This document shows positions 8,931 to 18,826 of a stretch of 64,000 bases of DNA, one piece after another. Both the position numbers and the translations under genes were made by a program. Below the pieces are notes generated by a model, which saw only the letters and a list, made by a program, of their open reading frames with translations, did no database searches and was not told the origin of the DNA. Location of the stretch: contig NZ_WQHX01000003.1 in the NCBI RefSeq assembly GCF_013035425.1, positions 625,453 to 689,452 of the forward strand, written 5' to 3'. How positions within the stretch are numbered: position 1 is the first letter of the stretch; every line of letters starts with the position of its first letter. Source of the DNA: Ruegeria arenilitoris (GTDB lineage: Bacteria > Pseudomonadota > Alphaproteobacteria > Rhodobacterales > Rhodobacteraceae).

Positions 8931-11089
8931 TGCGTTCATTGCTGTCGCTGCTTCTCAGCGGTGTTTTGATCCTGTCCCAGCCTACAGAGGGGTCGGCTCA
9001 ATCTGACAGTGGGAACCCGGAAACCTCCGATACCGCGGCGGGCACACCCGCGCTGCTGGTGGCTGACAAAATATTCATCACGCCAGACAACAAACTGGTC
9101 GCCGAAGGCAATGTCGAAGCCTATCAAGGCGACATTAAGTTGACTGCTGAAAGTGTTGTCTACGACCGTGAGGCAGGTTCTCTTTCGCTGACTGGCCCAA
9201 TTCGCCTTGATGAGGCTGGAGAGACAACCCTTCTCGCGGACTCGGCTGAGCTGGATAGCGAGATTCAAAACGGGCTGCTAACCGGCGCACGGATGGTATT
9301 TGACCAGCAGATACAGATCGCTTCTGTACAAGCCGTACGCGCTGCTGGCAGATACACTCAGTTCAGTAAAGTCGCAGCAACATCCTGCCATGTATGTGCC
9401 GACGGTCGATCACCACTTTGGCAAATCAGGGCTCGCAAAGTTACCCATGATCAGGTCGAGCGTCAGCTATATTTTGAAGGCGCTCAGCTTCGCATCATGG
9501 ACTTACCGGTATTTTATTTTCCGGTCCTGCGCCTGCCCGACCCGACGCTAGAGCGTGCAACAGGTTTTCTTACCCCATCGATCCGGACTACTTCGCAATT
9601 GGGAACCGGGATTCGTGTTCCCTACTTCATCCGGCTAGGGGATCACAAAGATCTGACGCTGACCCCGTATATATCGTCTAATACGCGTACAGTGTATTTT
9701 CGATATCGACAGGCCTTTAAGCGAGGCAGAATTCGCCTGCGTGGTGCTTTCACGCGCGATGATTTACGACCGGATGAAAATCGCGGTTACTTTTTTGCAG
9801 ATGGCCAGTTCAGCCTTGGAAAGGGGTACCGGCTGAAATTCGATATCCGAACCACGTCGGACGACGCATATCTTGCAGATTATACCCCATTCAACCCTGA
9901 TCGACTGCGCAGCGAAATAGCCGTGGAACGGATCAGGCGCGATACGGCATTTCGAACAGGATTTATTCACTATGAATCGCTGCGTGATCGCGAACCACAG
10001 GATGAGATCCCATCCCGCGTATTCGATCTGAATTATCGAAAGCGCTACTTTCCTAAGTCGGTTGGCGGCGAGGTTCAGCTAGCCTTTATAGGTCACGCAC
10101 ACCAGCGCACCAGCACCGAGGACGTAATTGGCCGTGATATTGCAAGAGCAACATTTGACGCAGAATGGGTTCGCAGTTGGACTTTTGTAACGGGCCTAAG
10201 AACCGACGTTCGCTTGGGCGCAGCGATCGACACCTTCGATATCCGAAATGACAGCGCGTTTCCCAGCAACGTCACCCGCACGGCCCCTCGTGCGGCTTTG
10301 ACTTTGCGGTATCCGATGGTTCGGCGCGAACAAAACGGCGCGCGGCAATTTCTGGAACCGATAGTCCAATTGGGATGGGCTAATGTGTCGGACTCAGATG
10401 TGCCAAATGACGAAAGTACATTTCAGGAATTCGATCAGGGAAACCTGTTGTCTCTTTCGCGTTTTCCGGCCGTGGATCGGCGAGAAGATTCGGCAACGGC
10501 CGTTGTGGGATTGAATTGGGCTAGGTACCGCTCGAACGGATGGGAGGCTCTGGCCACAGTCGGGCAGGTCTTCCGATCAGAAGCCGATCCAGATTTTACT
10601 CTAAGCTCTGGCTTACAGGGTACAACATCTGATCTGCTTTTGGCTGGGCAGTTGCGAAACGGCAAGGGTTTGACCGTTGCAGCCCGCGGACTACTCAACT
10701 CAGATCTAAGCTTTAGTAAGGCAGAGCTTCGAACGGCTTGGTCAAAGGGTGGCACCTCTTTGAGCGGAAGTTATGTTTGGCTGGAACCGGATCCGGTGGA
10801 AACCGGTGGCGATGAAATCTCTGAGCTTTGGCTGAACGGTGGGTACCGTATCGATCAAAACTGGCGGACCACGGCTTATGCTCGGTATGATTTCAGCGAG
10901 TCCGAACCAATCCGAGCTGGGCTTGGCGTAACGTACCGTAACGAATGCGTGCAATTTGGCGTGACCCTGACTCGACGTTTCACCTCAACATCGAGTATTG
11001 AGCCTACGACGGAATTCGGCTTTACCCTAGCCATGACCGGATACTCTGTTGAAAGCGGTGGCAAGAAGTACAAGAAGACATGCAGTTGA
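8930..11089 (+). CDS. lptD: LPS-assembly protein LptD
   Basis: An outer-membrane protein of 719 residues that inserts LPS at the cell surface. A signal peptide (about 1-24, ending SAQ) precedes an OstA/LptA-like beta-jellyroll (about 45-190) and a long C-terminal barrel. Cysteines occur at CHVC, at ECVQF and near the C-terminus (KKTCS), consistent with LptD disulfides. The ATG at 8930 overlaps the lptG stop, and the stop overlaps surA by 10 nt, showing a tight operon. Confidence 0.93.
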   Translation: MRSLLSLLLSGVLILSQPTEGSAQSDSGNPETSDTAAGTPALLVADKIFITPDNKLVAEGNVEAYQGDIKLTAESVVYDREAGSLSLTGPIRLDEAGETTLLADSAELDSEIQNGLLTGARMVFDQQIQIASVQAVRAAGRYTQFSKVAATSCHVCADGRSPLWQIRARKVTHDQVERQLYFEGAQLRIMDLPVFYFPVLRLPDPTLERATGFLTPSIRTTSQLGTGIRVPYFIRLGDHKDLTLTPYISSNTRTVYFRYRQAFKRGRIRLRGAFTRDDLRPDENRGYFFADGQFSLGKGYRLKFDIRTTSDDAYLADYTPFNPDRLRSEIAVERIRRDTAFRTGFIHYESLRDREPQDEIPSRVFDLNYRKRYFPKSVGGEVQLAFIGHAHQRTSTEDVIGRDIARATFDAEWVRSWTFVTGLRTDVRLGAAIDTFDIRNDSAFPSNVTRTAPRAALTLRYPMVRREQNGARQFLEPIVQLGWANVSDSDVPNDESTFQEFDQGNLLSLSRFPAVDRREDSATAVVGLNWARYRSNGWEALATVGQVFRSEADPDFTLSSGLQGTTSDLLLAGQLRNGKGLTVAARGLLNSDLSFSKAELRTAWSKGGTSLSGSYVWLEPDPVETGGDEISELWLNGGYRIDQNWRTTAYARYDFSESEPIRAGLGVTYRNECVQFGVTLTRRFTSTSSIEPTTEFGFTLAMTGYSVESGGKKYKKTCS

Positions 11090-12333
11090 TCTCAAGTTTC
11101 ATAGAAGCGCTTCGCCTTTGGTGCCGCATTCCGGTATTGCCAATGCTTACCGCCGTGCTAGTGCCTTTTGCGGCCAACCCGGTGCAAGGCCAAAGCCTGT
11201 TCTCTCCGGCGATACGGGTTAATCAGGACATCGTGACTTGGTATGAACTGGACCAGCGGCAACAGTTTCTCGAGATTTTGGGCGTGCCAGGCAGTGGCGA
11301 TGACGAAGTTCGTCAAGCACTGATCGACGACCGTCTGCGCAAACAGGCGATGCGTGAGGCAGGCATTCAAGCCGCCCCAGAAGATGTTCAAAACGGGATT
11401 GACGAATTCGCAGCACGCGGAAATCTTTCATCGGAACAGTTCTTGCGGTTACTGAGTGATGCTGGCATCGCACAGGAAACCGTACGGGACTTCATTGCCG
11501 ATCAAATTTCGTGGCGGGATTTCATAAGTTCTCGATTTATTTCTCAGGCGCGTCCCAGCGACGAGGAAATCGATCGCGCAATGGGACAAGGTGGCGGCGG
11601 CGGGCTTCAGGTGCTGATGTCAGAAATAATTATCCCTGTGACGCCACAAACGCTGCCGCAAGTCGAAGCATTGGCAGAAGAAATTGCGCAGGTTTCTGGG
11701 CAAGACGCGTTTTCCGCCGCTGCAACACAATATTCTGCAGCTGCAACTCGGGAAAACGGCGGTCGTTTGGAATGGTTGGCGATCACAAGCCTGCCGCCTG
11801 CGTTACAACCTGTCATTTTGGGTCTTCAAAACGGCGAGATTACCGATCCTTTGACGTTGCCCAATGCAATCGCCTTGTTTCAGCTTCGCGGCATTCGCGA
11901 GGTGGCAACGGGCACTCCGCAGTACTCCAAGATCGATTATGCGATGTATTTCATGCCTGGTGGCCGCACAGCGGAAGGCCTGGCCCGGGCCGCAGAGCTG
12001 AAAGAAAACATCGACACCTGCGACGATCTTTATGGAATTGCAAAAGGGCAACCAGCCGGGGTGCTTGAACGAATCTCAGCCAGTCCTTCTGAAATCCCGC
12101 GAGACGTTTCCTTGGAGCTGGCAAAACTTGACGCGAACGAGGTATCTACGACGCTGACCCGCAACAACGGTCAATCGCTGGTTTTTCTGATGTTGTGCAG
12201 TCGAACCCGAGACATGGGCGAGGAAACCTCGCGTACTGACGTAGCAAACGCATTAACACAACAACGGTTGGAAGCTTTTGCCGACAGCCTTCTGCAACAG
12301 CTTCGCGCAGATGCCACAATTGTAGAACAATGA
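11080..12333 (+). CDS. surA: SurA-like periplasmic chaperone / peptidylprolyl isomerase
   Basis: A 417-residue exported protein. The N-terminal hydrophobic segment ending near FAANPVQG is a signal sequence, followed by a SurA N-terminal chaperone domain (residues 45-170) and a parvulin-like domain (about 175-290). SurA escorts outer-membrane proteins, LptD being a classic client, so its position directly after lptD fits. The gene overlaps lptD by 10 nt and pdxA by 4 nt. Confidence 0.9.
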   Translation: MQLISSFIEALRLWCRIPVLPMLTAVLVPFAANPVQGQSLFSPAIRVNQDIVTWYELDQRQQFLEILGVPGSGDDEVRQALIDDRLRKQAMREAGIQAAPEDVQNGIDEFAARGNLSSEQFLRLLSDAGIAQETVRDFIADQISWRDFISSRFISQARPSDEEIDRAMGQGGGGGLQVLMSEIIIPVTPQTLPQVEALAEEIAQVSGQDAFSAAATQYSAAATRENGGRLEWLAITSLPPALQPVILGLQNGEITDPLTLPNAIALFQLRGIREVATGTPQYSKIDYAMYFMPGGRTAEGLARAAELKENIDTCDDLYGIAKGQPAGVLERISASPSEIPRDVSLELAKLDANEVSTTLTRNNGQSLVFLMLCSRTRDMGEETSRTDVANALTQQRLEAFADSLLQQLRADATIVEQ

Positions 12334-13295
12334 TACGCCCCATTGCACTTAGCTGCGGCGAACCAGCTGGGATCGGGCCCGAGATTGTGGCAAAAGCGTG
12401 GGGCGAACTAAAAGACAGCTGCCCATTTGTCTATATTGGTGATGCAGACCATCTACCTGAAGGTGCCCCGTTTGTTCGCCTAGACAACATTGCCGATGCA
12501 AAACAAGTAAGTTCACACGCCGTGCCTGTACTGCAGATGGATTTCCCAGCACCTAACGTACTGGGGCACCCAAACCCAACAAACGCACCCCGAGTGGTGG
12601 AAGCAATACAAAGAGGCGTCGAATTGGTGCAATCCGGATCCGCTTCTGCGCTATGCACAGCGCCTATCAACAAACAAGTTCTCATTGACGGCGCGGGGTT
12701 TTCTTATCCAGGTCATACAGAATTTCTGGCGGCCCTCGGTAGTCGTGACCGCGTGGTAATGATGTTGACCAGTGACCAACTACGCGTCGTCCCAGCCACG
12801 ATCCACATCCCATTGTCTCAAGTTTCCAATGCCCTCACCCCAGATGTGTTGTTTGACACAATTGAAATCACCGCCAAAGGCCTGCAGTCTCAGTTCGGCA
12901 TTCCAAATCCTCGTATAGCCGTCACTGGATTGAACCCGCACGCAGGCGAAGGCGGCAAAATGGGCACTGAAGAGCTGGACTGGATTGCCCCATTATTGGC
13001 AGAGCTGGCCCCCGGCGACTACAGCGTGAGCGGTCCACATCCCGCAGACACCATGTTCCACGCCGCCGCTCGCGCGAAATATGATGCAGCGATTGCCATG
13101 TACCATGATCAAGCCTTAATCCCGATCAAAACACTGGATTTCGACCGCGGTGTTAACGTCACGCTGGGATTGCCGTTTATTCGCACTTCGCCGGATCACG
13201 GAACTGCACTCGACATTGCCGGGAAAGGTGTCGCTAACCCCACCAGTTTGATTGAAGCTCTGCGTCTTGCACAAAAGATGTCGCAAACCCAATGA
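12330..13295 (+). CDS. pdxA: 4-hydroxythreonine-4-phosphate dehydrogenase
   Basis: The NAD-dependent enzyme of the DXP-dependent vitamin B6 pathway, 321 residues. Visible family features are GEPAGIGPEI at 10-19, the PGHTEFL metal-site motif, NPHAGEGG, and MYHDQ near residue 255. The start overlaps the surA stop (ATGA). surA-pdxA-rsmA is a widespread proteobacterial order. Confidence 0.95.
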   Translation: MIRPIALSCGEPAGIGPEIVAKAWGELKDSCPFVYIGDADHLPEGAPFVRLDNIADAKQVSSHAVPVLQMDFPAPNVLGHPNPTNAPRVVEAIQRGVELVQSGSASALCTAPINKQVLIDGAGFSYPGHTEFLAALGSRDRVVMMLTSDQLRVVPATIHIPLSQVSNALTPDVLFDTIEITAKGLQSQFGIPNPRIAVTGLNPHAGEGGKMGTEELDWIAPLLAELAPGDYSVSGPHPADTMFHAAARAKYDAAIAMYHDQALIPIKTLDFDRGVNVTLGLPFIRTSPDHGTALDIAGKGVANPTSLIEALRLAQKMSQTQ

Positions 13296-13308
13296 TTTTA
13301 CGTCCGGT

Positions 13309-13342
13309 CAGAAAATCTTTTTACTGCGACAAAGACTTTCTG
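13309..13342. other. Imperfect hairpin upstream of rsmA
   Basis: CAGAAAATCTTT (13309-13320) and AAAGACTTTCTG (13331-13342) pair over 12 positions with one mismatch around a 10-nt loop. No T-run follows, so it is not a simple terminator. It lies in the pdxA-rsmA gap about 40 nt before the rsmA start and may be a processing or regulatory structure. Confidence 0.3.
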
Positions 13343-13379
13343 GCGCAATGGCTCAGCCCAGCGCAAAGGTAAGTCGAAC

Positions 13380-14222
13380 ATGAGCGCAATCGACACCCTA
13401 CCCCCGCTGCGAGACGTCATAGCGACCTATCAGCTGTCGGCTCGAAAATCTTTAGGCCAGAATTTCCTGTTGGATCTAAATCTGACGGCCAAAATTGCCC
13501 GTCAGGCTGGGGACCTCGCTGAATGTGATGTTTTGGAAATAGGTCCCGGCCCGGGCGGACTGACCCGAGGGTTATTGGCCGAGGGTGCCCGTAAAGTAGT
13601 CGCGGTTGAAAAAGACACCCGCTGCATTCCTGCGTTGAACGAAATAGCCGAAGCATATCCGGGTCGATTAAAGGTCATCAATGGAGACGCGTTGGAAATT
13701 GATCCATTGGCGCATCTTAGGCCGCCGGTCCGGATCGCGGCCAACTTGCCATATAATGTAGGGACAGAACTTTTGGTCCGCTGGTTGACACCACCAAAAT
13801 GGCCGCCATTTTGGCAGAGCTTAACGCTAATGTTCCAACGCGAAGTTGCAGATCGGATTGTAGCGCAACCCGGCAGCAAGGCGTATGGTCGACTGGCGAT
13901 TCTTTCGCAGTGGCGGACAGATGCCCGCATTGCAATGTCATTGCCGCCTTCTGCGTTTACTCCACCACCGAAGGTTTCAAGCGCAGTCGTTCACCTTCAA
14001 GCGCTGCCGGAACCTCGCTTTCCTTCTGACGCGGCCACACTCTCGCGAGTCGTCGCCGCTGCATTTAATCAACGACGCAAAATGCTGCGTGCGTCCCTCA
14101 AAGGCGTGGCCCCTGATATCGAGGACCGCCTGATCGCCGCAGGGATTAAACCTACCGATCGCGCAGAACAAATCCCGCTGGAGTCTTTTTGCGCACTGGC
14201 GCGAGAAATCCGCAAATCATGA
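13380..14222 (+). CDS. rsmA: 16S rRNA dimethyladenosine transferase
   Basis: RsmA/KsgA methylates the two adjacent adenosines near the 3' end of 16S rRNA using SAM. The 280-residue protein shows the SAM-binding motif [15 protein letters not shown] (about 53-67) and the adenosine-methyltransferase motif NLPYN (about 120-124). The N-terminal [10 protein letters not shown] is family typical. It is the last gene of the lptG-lptD-surA-pdxA-rsmA run. Confidence 0.95.
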   Translation: MSAIDTLPPLRDVIATYQLSARKSLGQNFLLDLNLTAKIARQAGDLAECDVLEIGPGPGGLTRGLLAEGARKVVAVEKDTRCIPALNEIAEAYPGRLKVINGDALEIDPLAHLRPPVRIAANLPYNVGTELLVRWLTPPKWPPFWQSLTLMFQREVADRIVAQPGSKAYGRLAILSQWRTDARIAMSLPPSAFTPPPKVSSAVVHLQALPEPRFPSDAATLSRVVAAAFNQRRKMLRASLKGVAPDIEDRLIAAGIKPTDRAEQIPLESFCALAREIRKS

Positions 14223-14227
14223 ATCAA

Positions 14228-14257
14228 AATGACCTCGGAACGGAAACCAAGGTCATT
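14228..14257. terminator. Hairpin between convergent rsmA and DUF4167 genes
   Basis: AATGACCT at 14228-14235 pairs with AGGTCATT at 14250-14257. Read on the minus strand it is followed by TTTGATT, a weak U-tract. It lies just past both genes' ends and could serve as a shared terminator. Confidence 0.45.
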
Positions 14258-14279
14258 CGAGCATATAAACTGGTCGGGC

Positions 14280-14861
14280 TTACTCTGCCGCTTCCGGAGT
14301 ATCTCCGTTGTCAGCAGGGGTCTCCTCTGGCGTAGCCTTTGGCTTTCGAGCGCGCGGTCGCCGTACTGGTTTTTCCTTACGCTCTTTTTCCTCAGATGCC
14401 GCCGGGGTCGCATCCTGACTTTCAGGCGTTTCAACCAAACCGCTTTCAGGTACCGCTTGCTCAGCGTTGAAGTCCATGACATCTGGTTGCGGCGCTTCGG
14501 CCAGGTCAGCCTGGCGCGCAGCTTCACGTTCCTGGCGCTCCGCCCGTTCGCGGTCGCGCTCGGCCTGACGTTCACGATTCTGCCGTTCTTGCTCTTCTCG
14601 ACGCGCTTCGATTTCGCGCTGCGCCTCACCTAGCAAGCGCAGGTAATGTTCGGCGTGCTGTTGAAAGTTTTCCGCAGCAACACGGTCATTCGACAGTTGG
14701 GCATCGCGCGCAAGCTGATTGTACTTGTCGATGATTTGCTGCGGGGTACCACGTACCTTACCTTCTGGCCCAGAGCTGTCGAAAACACGGTTTACGACAT
14801 TGCCACCAGATGGACGATTTCGGTTGTTCTTGGCCCGCGAGCGGGATTTAGAGGATCTCAT
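14280..14861 (-). CDS. DUF4167 domain-containing protein
   Basis: The 193-residue protein has a basic N-terminal DUF4167 domain (about 1-75, with GTPQQIIDKYNQLARDA). A highly charged Glu/Arg coiled-coil stretch follows (about 80-115), then a low-complexity acidic/basic tail rich in E, K, P and A. DUF4167 proteins are alphaproteobacterial, of unknown function, and usually sit beside prfA-prmC as here. The basic ends suggest nucleic-acid binding, which is inference. Confidence 0.85.
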   Translation of the reverse strand: MRSSKSRSRAKNNRNRPSGGNVVNRVFDSSGPEGKVRGTPQQIIDKYNQLARDAQLSNDRVAAENFQQHAEHYLRLLGEAQREIEARREEQERQNRERQAERDRERAERQEREAARQADLAEAPQPDVMDFNAEQAVPESGLVETPESQDATPAASEEKERKEKPVRRPRARKPKATPEETPADNGDTPEAAE

Positions 14862-15101
14862 CTTACTTTACGTCAGCCTTATCAATTCGCTGTCTGCCGA
14901 CCCTTAACTCACATCATTCTGAGGCATTTGCCGTGACGTGTGGTCGACTTTTTTGGGCTTGATGTCAGGGGCTCGCTGCAAAAGCGTCGGCCTCTCCGAC
15001 TACACTGAGTAAGCATGTCCTGAGCTTTCAGACAAGGGGTTTATGAAAAATTTCGCAGCTTTTTTACATGAACCGGCGCTTTTCAGCCTCACTTTGGCGA
15101 T

Positions 15102-15947
15102 TCAATGAGGTAATCTTGCCCCAACTACCCGGTCACGACCATCCAGATCGGGGATCACGCGAACATCCGCCAATCCCGCTGCGTAAAACAAGGCAGAAAC
15201 CGCAGCCCCCTGTGTGGGCCCAATCTCGACAAGAATCCGTCCGCCGGGCAATAGATAATCAGGGGCCGACGCGGCGATTATGCGATAGGCGCCCAATCCG
15301 TCACCTTCGTCTGTCAAAGCCATGCGCGGCTCGTGCTCTCGGACTTCGGGGGACAGTTCCCGCATCCCATCCGACGAAATATAAGGTGGATTCGCTACAA
15401 TCAGGTCGAAAACCCCATCGACATCGGCAAACCAGTCCGATTGATGAATTTCGACCCGTTCCTGAACGTTGTGCAATACTGCATTGGCACTGGCCTGCAG
15501 ACAAGCCGCCTCACTCAGATCGACGCCAACACCTACCGCGCTGGCACGCTCTGCCAACAACGTGATCAGGATACAGCCCGAACCGACGCCCAAATCAAGC
15601 AGGTAGTCAAACGGTTCGCTCAACGCGGCCTCTATCAGCGTTTCGGTTTCTGGGCGCGGATCCAGAACGTCGCGGCTGACACGAAAGTCGCGGCCATAGA
15701 ACTCACGCTCACCCAATAAATGTGATACCGGGACCCGAACCGCGCGCAATGAAACCAGCGTGTCGTATCGTTCAGCTATATCCGGAGCCAGCTCTTCGGG
15801 CGCGATCAGCGTAACCCGACTGGCCTCAATCCTTGCTGCGTGTGCCAGCAGAAGCCGAGCATCCCGAGCCGGATCGGGCACACCTGCAGCGCGCAGACGT
15901 GCCGTTGCCGCAACCATCGCCTGAGCTGCTGTCAGGGCGGCAATCAT
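15102..15947 (-). CDS. prmC: peptide chain release factor N5-glutamine methyltransferase
   Basis: A 281-residue SAM-dependent enzyme that methylates the GGQ glutamine of release factors. The SAM motif [13 protein letters not shown] is around 116-128, and the substrate-binding NPPY is at 186-189. The start overlaps the prfA stop by 4 nt, so enzyme and substrate are co-translated. Confidence 0.95.
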   Translation of the reverse strand: MIAALTAAQAMVAATARLRAAGVPDPARDARLLLAHAARIEASRVTLIAPEELAPDIAERYDTLVSLRAVRVPVSHLLGEREFYGRDFRVSRDVLDPRPETETLIEAALSEPFDYLLDLGVGSGCILITLLAERASAVGVGVDLSEAACLQASANAVLHNVQERVEIHQSDWFADVDGVFDLIVANPPYISSDGMRELSPEVREHEPRMALTDEGDGLGAYRIIAASAPDYLLPGGRILVEIGPTQGAAVSALFYAAGLADVRVIPDLDGRDRVVGARLPH

Positions 15948-16999
15948 TGCGCCATCTCGGCCAATAACCGCGCCTGATCGTCCGCGGTCAACGCATCAAT
16001 GACTTCGTCTAAATCACCTTGCAAAACCTGATCCAGTTTATACAGCGTCAAGTTAATCCGGTGGTCCGTCATACGGCCCTGGGGGAAGTTGTATGTTCTA
16101 ATCCTCTCGGACCGATCCCCCGACCCGACTTGACTAGCGCGATCAGCCGAGCGTTCGCTGTCAATTCGCTGGCGTTCCAGATCGTACAGGCGGGTTTTGA
16201 GTACCTGCATCGCGATTTCGCGGTTGCGATGTTGAGATTTCTCAGAGCTGGTTACAACCAAACCGGTCGGTAAATGGGTTATCCGAACTGCCGAGTCGGT
16301 TGTGTTTACGTGCTGACCCCCGGCACCTGAGCTACGCATCGTATCAATACGAATGTCATTGGCATCGACCTGGATGTCCACATCCTCGGCCTCGGGCAAA
16401 ACTGCAACCGTGGCCGCGGAAGTGTGGATGCGGCCCCCACTTTCAGTCTCCGGCACCCGTTGCACTCTGTGGACACCTGATTCGTATTTCATCCTCGCAA
16501 AGACATTGTCACCCTTGATATGGGCTACGACTTCCTTGATTCCGCCAAGATCTGACGCCTGCTCTTCGATGATCTCGAATTTCCAGCCGTGATTTTCCGC
16601 ATAGCGTTGATACATTCGCAGTAAATCTGCGGCGAACAATGCTGCCTCGTCACCACCCGTACCGGGGCGGATTTCCAGCATAGCTGGTCGCGCGTCTGCA
16701 GCGTCCTTAGGCAGAAGCGCAAGTTGTAGAGCATGCTCGGCTTCTGGGATACGAGTCTGAAGGCCTGGAATTTCTTCTTCTGCCAATTCCTTCATGTCGG
16801 GATCGGACAACATCTCTTCGGCTTCGGCCAAATCTGCTACCAGTTGCCGCCACGCCATGATCTGATCAACCACAGGCTTGAGGTCTGAGTATTCTTTGGC
16901 CAACACTGCAATATCCCCTCCCGATGCGCCATCGGCCATGGCTGCTTCGAGGTATTGAAAACGTTGGGTGATCTGCTCAAGACGTTCTTCGGGGATCAT
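15944..16999 (-). CDS. prfA: peptide chain release factor 1
   Basis: RF1 terminates translation at UAA and UAG. With the ATG at 16999 ([10 protein letters not shown]) the protein is 351 residues. The stop-codon recognition tripeptide PxT appears as Pro-Glu-Thr at 183-185 and the catalytic GGQ at 227-229. An alternative ATG six codons upstream (17017) is possible. The upstream in-frame sequence to 17233 lies over an opposite-strand gene and is not family-like. Confidence 0.94.
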   Translation of the reverse strand: MIPEERLEQITQRFQYLEAAMADGASGGDIAVLAKEYSDLKPVVDQIMAWRQLVADLAEAEEMLSDPDMKELAEEEIPGLQTRIPEAEHALQLALLPKDAADARPAMLEIRPGTGGDEAALFAADLLRMYQRYAENHGWKFEIIEEQASDLGGIKEVVAHIKGDNVFARMKYESGVHRVQRVPETESGGRIHTSAATVAVLPEAEDVDIQVDANDIRIDTMRSSGAGGQHVNTTDSAVRITHLPTGLVVTSSEKSQHRNREIAMQVLKTRLYDLERQRIDSERSADRASQVGSGDRSERIRTYNFPQGRMTDHRINLTLYKLDQVLQGDLDEVIDALTADDQARLLAEMAQ

Positions 17000-17062
17000 C
17001 CGGGCGGTGTCTATCATTCGGGGGCTTGGGTCAAGTGCCGTCAGTGTGCTAAGGTTCGCGGT

Positions 17063-17350
17063 ATGAAACGATTTGTCCTTTTTTTGACCCTTTTCGCGAC
17101 GTCTGCGGTTGCCGATGTTATCGGTCCAGGGGGTAAAGTTCAGGACTGTTATTGCACCGACAAATCCGGCAGCCGTATCGAATTGGGTGAACTGATATGT
17201 CTGCAGGTTGATGGCCGTATGTTTACCGCTCAATGCCAGATGTCGTTGAACGTCCCAATGTGGCGCGAGGTTCAGGAAGGGTGTTTGTCTTCAGGGTTGC
17301 AGCAAAGCCAACCACCCGTCGACCCGAGCCTGGTTAACTCCAAAATCTGA
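17063..17350 (+). CDS. Small exported cysteine-containing protein
   Basis: A 95-residue protein. A short signal peptide ([17 protein letters not shown]) precedes a domain with cysteines in [25 protein letters not shown] and EGCLS, suggesting two disulfides in the periplasm. I do not recognise a named family. It is divergent from prfA (63 bp) and its 3' end overlaps the convergent DUF1499 gene by 60 nt. Function unknown. Confidence 0.7.
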   Translation: MKRFVLFLTLFATSAVADVIGPGGKVQDCYCTDKSGSRIELGELICLQVDGRMFTAQCQMSLNVPMWREVQEGCLSSGLQQSQPPVDPSLVNSKI

Positions 17351-17698
17351 TCTTCCAAATCTCAACCGTGCACGGATGCGTAAGGTGTTTCCATCCTGCA
17401 TAGCGGTGGTGTAGTCAGGAAATCCAATCACTCTGGTGCGAGTTATGTAGGTAACCATCCCATCGTCCACCGACCCGGCAAGCACTCGAGTACGCGGCGT
17501 TTCGCGGGCGATTGCATCCAAGCGCGCAAGCCCGTTCGGTCCGGTTTCAATCACGCGGAATACGCTTCCCCGATTGTTTCGGTCAGCCTTACCCAACGGT
17601 GCCACGTGCCAGCGGTCCGGATGCGAGGGCGCCAACCGTACGTAAGCGCCGGCCAAAACTACTAACCCCACAAATAAAAAAAGGCCCAACTTGAACAT
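17291..17698 (-). CDS. DUF1499 domain-containing protein
   Basis: A 135-residue protein with one N-terminal membrane anchor (about 3-20) and a DUF1499-like domain from residue 25 (RLAPSHPDRWHV, then VTYITRTRVIGFPDYT). The family is common in alphaproteobacteria and has no established function. It overlaps the convergent small secreted protein gene. Confidence 0.75.
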   Translation of the reverse strand: MFKLGLFLFVGLVVLAGAYVRLAPSHPDRWHVAPLGKADRNNRGSVFRVIETGPNGLARLDAIARETPRTRVLAGSVDDGMVTYITRTRVIGFPDYTTAMQDGNTLRIRARLRFGRSDFGVNQARVDGWLALLQP

Positions 17699-17763
17699 TC
17701 CTGTCGCACGCTTTGTAAAAAACTATTGGGAATTACTGTCGGAACAAGGAGTAATACCAACCC

Positions 17764-18717
17764 TTATCGTAACGTTACTCCCGGCAATATGCACAAGAGC
17801 TCAAAAAGCAGGTTCGCAGCAGTCAATGCGGTGTTGCCAGACGGATCATAGGGAGGCGATACTTCGACCAGATCGCACCCAACAACGTTTACTCCGCCCA
17901 ATGCATGGATCAGTTGCAGCGCCTGAGGTGTCGTTAACCCTCCGATCTCTGGGGTTCCAGTTCCCGGCGCATATGCTGGGTCCAGACTGTCGATGTCGTA
18001 GGTGATATAAACCGGATGGTCTCCGATTGTCTTACGGATTTGTGATCCAATCTCCGTCAGGTTCTGCTGCCACAACTCCCACGCTGGAAAATGGCGGAAT
18101 CCCCACCCCTGCGCCTCGGTAAAGTCGCTGGCCGCGTAACCGGAACCGCGAATCCCAATCTGAAAAGTCTTGTCCGGGTCGATCAGCTTTTCCTCGTAAG
18201 CGCGTCTGAAAACGGTGCCATGAGCTTCTTTTTCACCGAACATCTCATCATTTACATCCGCATGTGCGTCTACATGAACTAATGCGACAGGTCCGTGCTT
18301 GGCTGCAATTGCTCGCAAGATCGGCAAGGTAATTGAGTGATCCCCGCCCATGGCCACAGGGATTACGCCCTGTTCCAGAATCCCTTCATAGCTTTCCTTT
18401 ATGATTGACAGACTGTCGGTTAGCGAAAATGTGTTGATCGCCAAATCCCCTATGTCCGCAATTTGCAGACTTTCAAACGGGGCAGCAGAAGTAGCCATGT
18501 TGTACGGCCTGATCATTGCGCTTTCACTGCGAATTTGTTTCGGCCCGAACCGAGTGCCAGACCGCCATGAAGTACCGATATCCATCGGGATACCCAGTAT
18601 TGCAACATCCAGCCCGGAAAGCGAGGAAGCCTGCGGTAAACGCATGAACGTGTTCGGCCCGGAGAACCGTGCCAAATCGTTTCCACTGATCGGTTGGTTG
18701 AATTTGGTCGTTGTCAT
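17764..18717 (-). CDS. guanidinobutyrase-like ureohydrolase
   Basis: A dinuclear-manganese ureohydrolase of 317 residues that should release urea from a guanidino compound. Metal ligands lie in GGDHS, DAHADVND and DIDSLDP. The N-terminal pattern (RSGTRFGP, ESAMIRPYNMATSAAPF) matches Pseudomonas GbuA, which acts on 4-guanidinobutyrate, better than SpeB. The ATG at 18717 follows GGAGAG. It lies directly downstream of a second, SpeB-like paralogue on the same strand. Exact substrate is inferred from similarity only. Confidence 0.85.
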   Translation of the reverse strand: MTTTKFNQPISGNDLARFSGPNTFMRLPQASSLSGLDVAILGIPMDIGTSWRSGTRFGPKQIRSESAMIRPYNMATSAAPFESLQIADIGDLAINTFSLTDSLSIIKESYEGILEQGVIPVAMGGDHSITLPILRAIAAKHGPVALVHVDAHADVNDEMFGEKEAHGTVFRRAYEEKLIDPDKTFQIGIRGSGYAASDFTEAQGWGFRHFPAWELWQQNLTEIGSQIRKTIGDHPVYITYDIDSLDPAYAPGTGTPEIGGLTTPQALQLIHALGGVNVVGCDLVEVSPPYDPSGNTALTAANLLFELLCILPGVTLR

Positions 18718-18801
18718 AATCTCTCCTGTCCGGGCTGACCGCTTTTCATCAGCGATACCCAACTCATGGCTAACCAATAGTTAAGGCTTGGTCGAACAAG
18801 C

Positions 18802-18824
18802 GCATAAATTGTCAATGTTTATGC
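18802..18824. promoter_or_regulatory. Inverted repeat between the two ureohydrolase genes
   Basis: GCATAAA (18802-18808) and TTTATGC (18818-18824) form a 7-bp inverted repeat with a 9-nt spacer, just past the agmatinase stop and about 85 nt before the guanidinobutyrase-like start. The minus strand spacer contains TTGACA. It could be an operator or promoter element, or a weak intercistronic hairpin. Confidence 0.35.
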
Positions 18825-18826
18825 CG

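Noticed and set aside
15043..15108. 21-codon frame (MKNFAAFLHEPALFS...) with AAGGGG upstream, at the end of prmC
   Set aside because: Too short to support, and it overlaps the convergent prmC end; could be chance.
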